A stretch of 64,000 nucleotides of DNA from Luteococcus sp038433135 (lineage in GTDB: Bacteria; Actinomycetota; Actinomycetes; Propionibacteriales; Propionibacteriaceae): NCBI RefSeq assembly GCF_038433135.1, contig NZ_JBCDMV010000018.1:1-64000 (forward strand), given 5' to 3'. The notes beneath the pieces are model-generated. The model had not been told where the DNA came from and ran no database searches. It saw nothing but the letters and a program-made list of their open reading frames with translations. Numbering within the stretch: the stretch's first letter is position 1; each line of letters starts with the position of its first letter. Shown one piece after another: positions 59,455-64,000 of the stretch. The position numbers and the translations under genes were made by a program.

Positions 59455-59565
59455 GTTGCTGCTCTGGTGGCCGCCGGGCGTGGGGCGGGGCCCGCTGTGG
59501 AGTCGCCCACCCGGGAGGGCGGGCGACCCAACCGGCACGCGTCGTGGTGCTGGCACAATTGCCCG

Positions 59566-60465
59566 GTGATCACTGCAGCAGCCGACGGTTCTTCCCTGTC
59601 CAATCCCGGCCCGGCGGGCTGGGCCTGGTACATCGACGACAACACCTGGGCGGCGGGGGGCTGGCCGCATGGCACCAACAACATGGGCGAACTGATGGCG
59701 GTGTTGAACCTGCTGCAGCAGACTGCGGTCGCCCCCGAGGAGACGCTGCTGATCCAGTGCGACTCCCAATATGTGATCAATTCGGTCACCAAGTGGATGC
59801 CGGGCTGGAAGCGCAAGGGCTGGAAGAAGGCCGACGGCAAGCCGGTGATGAATGTGGACCTGCTGAAGGAGATCGACCGGCTGCTGGTGGGTCGTTCGGT
59901 CAAGTTCGAATGGGTCAAGGGACATGCCGGGCACGAGATGAACGAGGCAGCCGATGCCCGGGCCCAGGCCGCCGCACGCGCCTACAGAGACGGCACGGCG
60001 GTGCCCTCCGGCCCCGGTTTCCGCGGGGCGGGGGCGGGCGGCGCGATCAGCCTGGACGTCGCCCCCAACAAGCCCGAGCCGGTGGAGATCGACCTGTTCA
60101 GCTTCGACGAGGAGCCCGCCGGCGGCACCGATGCCGATGACGTCGTGGCGCTCGAGGAATCCCTGCTGCTGGATTCCGTTCGATCGGACAAGCGACGGGT
60201 GGAGGCGCTGCTGCACCCGGACTTCACCGAGATCGGGGCGTCCGGGAAGCTGTGGAGCCGGGCCCGGATGCTGGCCTCCATCGAGCCGCTCACCAACCGC
60301 ACCACGCTGGAGGTGATCGGTGTTGACAAGCTGGCCGACGACGTGATCCTGCTGCGCTGGCGCTCGCGCAGCCGCGGCGCGATCGCCCTGCGCAGCTCGG
60401 TGTGGGTGCGTACCGCGGCCGGTTGGCAGTTGCGCTTCCACCAGGGGACACCGGCCGGCCTTTGA
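59566..60465 (+). CDS. ribonuclease HI fused to a DUF4440/NTF2-like domain
   Basis: A 299-residue two-domain protein. Residues 1-145 are RNase HI with the full DEDD set: Asp7 in AAADGSSLSNPGPAGWA, Glu42 in MGELMAVLN, Asp66 in QCDSQYVINSV and Asp130 in AGHEMNEAADARA. It cuts RNA in RNA-DNA hybrids. After a Gly/acidic linker, residues about 190-299 form a DUF4440-type NTF2-like fold (LLDSVRSDKRRVEALLHPDFTEIG). That domain binds small ligands in other proteins, but its role here is unknown. The GTG start lies 6 bases after a weak CACAAT -10. The same fusion occurs in other actinobacteria as I recall. Confidence 0.85.
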   Translation: MITAAADGSSLSNPGPAGWAWYIDDNTWAAGGWPHGTNNMGELMAVLNLLQQTAVAPEETLLIQCDSQYVINSVTKWMPGWKRKGWKKADGKPVMNVDLLKEIDRLLVGRSVKFEWVKGHAGHEMNEAADARAQAAARAYRDGTAVPSGPGFRGAGAGGAISLDVAPNKPEPVEIDLFSFDEEPAGGTDADDVVALEESLLLDSVRSDKRRVEALLHPDFTEIGASGKLWSRARMLASIEPLTNRTTLEVIGVDKLADDVILLRWRSRSRGAIALRSSVWVRTAAGWQLRFHQGTPAGL

Positions 60466-60553
60466 ACCCGTGCCGCGGTACCACCCACCAAGACACTCGT
60501 CAGAACGGCATTGGTTGGGCACACTGGGCACACCCACTTTCAAGGAGGAAATT

Positions 60554-61684
60554 GTGCCCACCAAGCCATTGCGCGGCCTCGCCGCCGCTGCCGTAGCCCT
60601 TGGCCTGTGCCTGGGTGGCCCCGCCGTCCTCGCCGCCGAGGCAGCTCCCGCCCCGGCGTCGGTGCTGGCCAGCCTGCAGCCGGACGTCAACTCCCTGCCC
60701 AAGGTCGATCTGGCCGCCAAGGCCGGTGCCTTCCAGACCCGCCACCAGGTCAGCCATCTTGACCGGGTGATCGACCCCACCCAGTACGTTTGCGACAACA
60801 ACACCGACGTCAACGACTGGGTTCAGCGGCAGCTGAAGGCCTTCAGCCAGGAAGACCTGATGGTGATGCAGACCACCGGGCTGGACATGCTCCCCGCCTA
60901 TGACGCGATCCTGGCCGCCGATCCGTCCACCCACCCGCTGACCGTCGATGCGCAGGTGCTGAACAAGACCTTCCGCAAGCTGCAGCGCTTCTGGGACGTC
61001 AACAGCTCCGACATCGCGCTGATGCAGATGGGTGGTGCCGTCTACACCGACGTCACCCGGATGCAGCAGATCTACGTCGAACTCGGCCTGACCAGCGAAC
61101 AGGCTCTGGAATTCGCCCAGTTCGTGGCCGACTACGTCAAGGCCAGCCCGGCGCTGCAACAGGGCAACAACCCGCTGCTGACCTTCAACGCCTTTGCCTA
61201 CTCCACCTTCGGGCAGGAGCCCAGCATCACCGATCGGATCGTGATGGGCCCCGGCCTGCTGCAGGCCTACGACGAGCTGGGCTACTCCGACGTCGCCCCG
61301 CAGGTGGTGATGGCGCACGAGTTCGGCCACCACATCCAGTTCGAGATGGGCATGATCGGCCCCGACGAGGCCTCCAGCCCGGAGGGCACCCGGCGCACCG
61401 AACTGCATGCGGACGCCTCGGCGGCCTATTTCTCGTCGCACCCCAAGGGGATGAGCATGCAGTTCAAGCGCGTCCAGGAGTTCAACCGGGTCTTCTACGG
61501 CATCGGTGACTGCTCCTTCACCAGCGACGGCCACCACGGTACGTCGGCCCAGCGGATGCGGGCCGCCACCTGGGGCTACCAGCTGCAGGAGGGCAACCGT
61601 CCGAAGGCCTACATCCACCCGACGGCCCGGCTGCGCTCTCTCTTCGATGCCGCCCTGCCGAGCCTGGTGGCACCCGACGCCTGA
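60554..61684 (+). CDS. secreted HExxH putative metalloprotease
   Basis: A 376-residue exported protein that I cannot place in a named family. The Sec signal is KPLRGLAAAAVALGLCLGGPAVLAAEAA. The mature domain is helical and has the zinc motif VMAHEFGHHIQFE (HExxH) near residue 258, with a likely third ligand in ELHADASAAYF some 30 residues on. This gluzincin-like spacing suggests a neutral peptidase. GTG 60554 follows AAGGAGGAAATT. Two Cys (in QYVCDNN and GDCSFTS) may form a disulfide. It is monocistronic with a strong bidirectional terminator. Confidence 0.78.
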   Translation: MPTKPLRGLAAAAVALGLCLGGPAVLAAEAAPAPASVLASLQPDVNSLPKVDLAAKAGAFQTRHQVSHLDRVIDPTQYVCDNNTDVNDWVQRQLKAFSQEDLMVMQTTGLDMLPAYDAILAADPSTHPLTVDAQVLNKTFRKLQRFWDVNSSDIALMQMGGAVYTDVTRMQQIYVELGLTSEQALEFAQFVADYVKASPALQQGNNPLLTFNAFAYSTFGQEPSITDRIVMGPGLLQAYDELGYSDVAPQVVMAHEFGHHIQFEMGMIGPDEASSPEGTRRTELHADASAAYFSSHPKGMSMQFKRVQEFNRVFYGIGDCSFTSDGHHGTSAQRMRAATWGYQLQEGNRPKAYIHPTARLRSLFDAALPSLVAPDA

Positions 61685-61728
61685 TCAACCGGCCGGGCCG
61701 GTTGGCCGAAGAAGAGTTGGACGGAGTT

Positions 61729-61770
61729 CTGACCGCCTCTGGCGCCGTGCTCGGTGCCAGAGGCGGTCAG
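61729..61770. terminator. bidirectional terminator between convergent genes
   Basis: A perfect 15-bp stem (61729-61743 with 61756-61770) extends inward through a G.T pair to a four-base loop. It lies between genes ending at 61684 and 61787. Confidence 0.9.
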
Positions 61771-61786
61771 TACCTTCTTGTCCCGG

Positions 61787-62671
61787 TCAGCCCAGCTCGG
61801 TCAGGCGCTTGCGGACCGCCTTGAAGGCGTTCCCGCCCATCTCGGTCTGGCCGCCCTCCAGCCAGGTGACGGTGTTGGCATCGGTGGTCAACACGATCCG
61901 GCCGTGATCCGTGCCGTCCTTGGCGGACTGCTGGTACTGCGTCCAGCGCTGCTCCGCGTCGGGGCTGTGCTGGGGCGCACCCAGGGTGTAGCCATCGGCG
62001 GTGCAGCCCACCACCCTGGCCTGGAGCTCCGTCCAGGCCTTGCGGGCCGCGGCGGCGTCGGTGAAGCGCCAGGTGTAGGCGCCCCAGCCCCGCTCGCTGC
62101 CGGCAGCCACGGCCTGTTTGGCCGGTGCCAGGGCGGCATTCAGCTTGGGGATGCAGGCTGTCTTGCCCTTGAAGACCTGCACCGGAATCTCCTGCGCAAA
62201 CTGGTAGCTGGAGCCGCCCACCGGTAGTGCCGGCTCATAGAGCTTGGTCAGGTCGGCGACATCGGCGGGCGCGGGTGGCGGCTTGGACTTCCAGTGCTGC
62301 CAGCCGAACCAGCCGCCACCGGCCAACAGGCCCACCAGCAGCAGGCCAACCAGCCACGCCAACCAGCGGGGCCGCCGTCGGGTGGGCAAGGGCTGCACGG
62401 GCGCGGGTGATGTCGGGAAGGCGGGTGTGGCCGTGTCCGGGGTGGCGGCCTGCGGGGCCGGCAGATCATCCACCGCCGACCAGTCGGTGCTCTCCCACGG
62501 CTGCCAGTACTCCGGTGGTGGGGGCGTCGGGTAGCCGAAGGCGTCGCGGTAGAACTGGAAGCCCGCGGGCGCGGGGCCCCACGACGGGTCGGGGGCCCAG
62601 TCGGCCTCGGGCAGGTAGCCCTTCGGCGGGTCGGGCCAATTCGGCGGGGTGATGAAGGTGATCCGGTTCAC
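61787..62671 (-). CDS. one-span membrane protein with secreted domain, unknown
   Basis: A 294-residue protein. The N-terminus (about 95 residues) is Pro/Trp-rich and cytosolic (WPDPPKGYLPEADWAPDPSWGP), resembling the short P-x-W repeats in actinobacterial membrane proteins. One helix (WLAWLVGLLLVGLLAGGGWFG) leads to about 165 extracellular residues with two Cys (TACIPK and VGCTADG). GTG 62671 is supported by GAGGAGAACGC. I recognise no family. The plan, cytosolic Pro-rich tail plus secreted sensor-like domain, is similar to the protein at 30617. Confidence 0.7.
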   Translation of the reverse strand: MNRITFITPPNWPDPPKGYLPEADWAPDPSWGPAPAGFQFYRDAFGYPTPPPPEYWQPWESTDWSAVDDLPAPQAATPDTATPAFPTSPAPVQPLPTRRRPRWLAWLVGLLLVGLLAGGGWFGWQHWKSKPPPAPADVADLTKLYEPALPVGGSSYQFAQEIPVQVFKGKTACIPKLNAALAPAKQAVAAGSERGWGAYTWRFTDAAAARKAWTELQARVVGCTADGYTLGAPQHSPDAEQRWTQYQQSAKDGTDHGRIVLTTDANTVTWLEGGQTEMGGNAFKAVRKRLTELG

Positions 62672-62748
62672 GCGTTCTCCTCGTCTGACCCCGCAACCCT
62701 ACTTCCCCACGAGCGGCCCGGCGGTGAAGAGCCCTGGTCGCCAGCCGA

Positions 62749-62754
62749 TAGCAT
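62749..62754 (+). promoter_or_regulatory. -10 box of metG, probably leaderless
   Basis: TAGCAT lies 7 bases before the metG ATG at 62762, with no Shine-Dalgarno sequence. Confidence 0.5.
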
Positions 62755-62761
62755 GGCCCCC

Positions 62762-64000
62762 ATGTGTGCCAACATTCTTGCCGCCGTCGCGTGGCCCTAC
62801 GCCAATGGTCCCCGCCACATCGGTCACGTCTCCGGTTTCGGTGTTCCTTCCGACGTGTTCGCGCGGTTCATGCGAATGTCCGGCCACAACGTGCTGATGG
62901 TCTCCGGCACCGACGAGCATGGCACCGCCATCCAGGTGAAGGCCGACTCCGAGGGTCTCACCGCGGAGCAGACCGCGGACAAGTACCACCGGATCATCGC
63001 GGAGGACCTGCAGGGGCTGGGCCTGTCCTATGACCTGTACACCCGCACCACCACGGACAACCACCGCCAGGTGGTGCAGGAGATGTTCACCGTCCTGCAC
63101 CAGAACGGCTACATCATCAGCCGCACGGAGATGGGTGCGATCAGCCCGTCGACCGGCCGTACCCTGGCGGATCGCTACATCGAGGGCGAGTGCCCGCACT
63201 GCGGCTTCGACGGTGCCCGCGGTGACCAGTGCGACAACTGTGGCCGCCAGCTCGACCCCGTGGACCTGAAGAACCCGCACAGCCGGATCGACGGTGAGGT
63301 GCCGAAGTTCGTCGAGACCGAGCACTTCTTCCTGGACCTGCCCGCATTTGCCGAGGCCCTGGCCAGCTGGCTGGAGACCCGGCAGGACTGGCGGCCCAAT
63401 GTGCTGCGCTTCAGCGCCAACTTCGCCAAGGAACTGCAGCCGCGGGCCATCACCCGGGATCTGGACTGGGGGATCAAGATCCCGCTGGAGGGTTGGGAGG
63501 AGAACAACCTCAAGCGGATCTATGTCTGGTTCGACGCGGTGATCGGCTACCTGAGCGCCTCCATCGAGTGGGCCAAGCGCACCGGTGACCCCGACGCCTG
63601 GAAGACCTTCTGGACCGGCGACCAGGCCAAGAGCTACTACTTCATGGGCAAGGACAACATCGTCTTCCACTCGGTGATCTGGCCCTCGATCCTGCTCGGG
63701 GTCGACGGCCAGGGTGACAAGGGCGGCCGCACCAGCGAGTGGTTCGGCACCCTGGACCTGCCCACCGAGGTGGTCAGCTCCGAATTCCTCACCATGGGCG
63801 GCTCCAAGGTGGCCAGCTCGCGCGGGGCCTCGATCTTCGTCGGGGACTTCCTGAAGGAATTCGGCCCCGATGCGCTGCGCTACTTCATCGCCGTCGCCGG
63901 CCCGGAGAACCAGGACACCGACTTCACCTGGGACGAGTTCGTCCGGCGCACCAACTACGAGCTGGCCAATGAGTGGGGCAATCTGGTCAACCGCTCCATC
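62762..64000 (+). CDS. metG: methionyl-tRNA synthetase (3' end outside window)
   Basis: The first 413 codons of methionyl-tRNA synthetase, which charges tRNA-Met. The HIGH motif is at 19-22 in GPRHIGHVSGF. The zinc knuckle is CPHCG...CDNCG at about 141-160. The catalytic core includes GKDNIVFHSVIWP and the FIAVAGPENQDTDFTWDEFVRR segment. Instead of KMSKS the loop reads GGSKVASSRG, a relaxed form found in archaeal-type and several actinobacterial MetRS, so it is not a defect. The frame is open to the window end. Anticodon-binding sequences lie beyond. Confidence 0.97.
   Translation, partial: MCANILAAVAWPYANGPRHIGHVSGFGVPSDVFARFMRMSGHNVLMVSGTDEHGTAIQVKADSEGLTAEQTADKYHRIIAEDLQGLGLSYDLYTRTTTDNHRQVVQEMFTVLHQNGYIISRTEMGAISPSTGRTLADRYIEGECPHCGFDGARGDQCDNCGRQLDPVDLKNPHSRIDGEVPKFVETEHFFLDLPAFAEALASWLETRQDWRPNVLRFSANFAKELQPRAITRDLDWGIKIPLEGWEENNLKRIYVWFDAVIGYLSASIEWAKRTGDPDAWKTFWTGDQAKSYYFMGKDNIVFHSVIWPSILLGVDGQGDKGGRTSEWFGTLDLPTEVVSSEFLTMGGSKVASSRGASIFVGDFLKEFGPDALRYFIAVAGPENQDTDFTWDEFVRRTNYELANEWGNLVNRSI

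Noticed and set aside
62762..64000. metG as a defective gene because KMSKS is missing
   Set aside because: SKVASSRG occupies the loop and the rest of the protein is intact. Relaxed KMSKS loops are normal in this MetRS subgroup.

Overview
The window is chromosomal DNA of a high-GC Gram-positive bacterium. The high GC, dense gene packing, frequent GTG starts, paired CIRCE and HAIR heat-shock operators, GuaB plus GuaB3, DUF3017 next to folD, DUF6350 near purN, PspC-type envelope-stress proteins and LytR-CpsA-Psr proteins all point to Actinomycetota. A Propionibacteriaceae-like member is my best guess, by inference only. No rRNA, tRNA, CRISPR array or prophage was seen. Most of the window is core genome.

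Layout. 1-3 kb: a partial gene, a Nudix hydrolase coupled to a methyltransferase, and a secreted M43 metalloprotease. 3-5.2 kb: groES-groEL behind two CIRCE operators. 5.5-8.7 kb: mannitol PTS enzyme IICBA and mannitol-1-phosphate dehydrogenase. 8.8-19.6 kb: amidase, guaB, guaB3, chorismate mutase, a small winged-helix regulator/membrane protein pair with an elaborate operator, a GH3 beta-glucosidase, cysK and guaA. 19.6-20.2 kb: three tandem copies of a palindromic repeat. 20.2-25.2 kb: an envelope-stress cluster with a PspC protein, a PspC-histidine kinase fusion, a LuxR-type response regulator, a small membrane protein, a PspC/heptad-repeat protein and a YeaQ-like protein. 25.3-33.8 kb: phospholipase D family protein, PcrA helicase, M23 peptidase, a one-span protein and a DUF6350 protein. 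33.9-36.4 kb: a PadR operon with two paralogous membrane proteins.

36.4-43.2 kb is a purine/one-carbon block (purN, purH, folD, DUF3017). It is interrupted between purH and folD by an IS630-family element and by a lower-GC two-gene ATPase/HNH nuclease module that looks like a Septu (PtuAB) anti-phage system. 43.3-47.9 kb carries mdh, the actP/DUF485 acetate symporter pair and purU. 47.9-51.2 kb has an acidic hypothetical protein, a CNNM/CorC-type protein and a phosphotransferase. 51.5-57.3 kb is a nucleoside uptake operon (BMP lipoprotein, ABC ATPase, two permeases, cytidine deaminase). 57.3-64 kb holds an LCP protein, an Hsp20 under a HAIR operator, an RNase HI-DUF4440 fusion, a secreted HExxH protein, a one-span protein and the 5' part of metG.

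Two themes cut across the window. Many monocistronic or first genes have a TANNNT-type -10 box 6-7 bases before the start codon, so they are probably read from leaderless mRNAs. A family of REP-like palindromes sits directly downstream of groES, guaA and purH; the copies have different but base-paired 10-bp stems around a similar loop.
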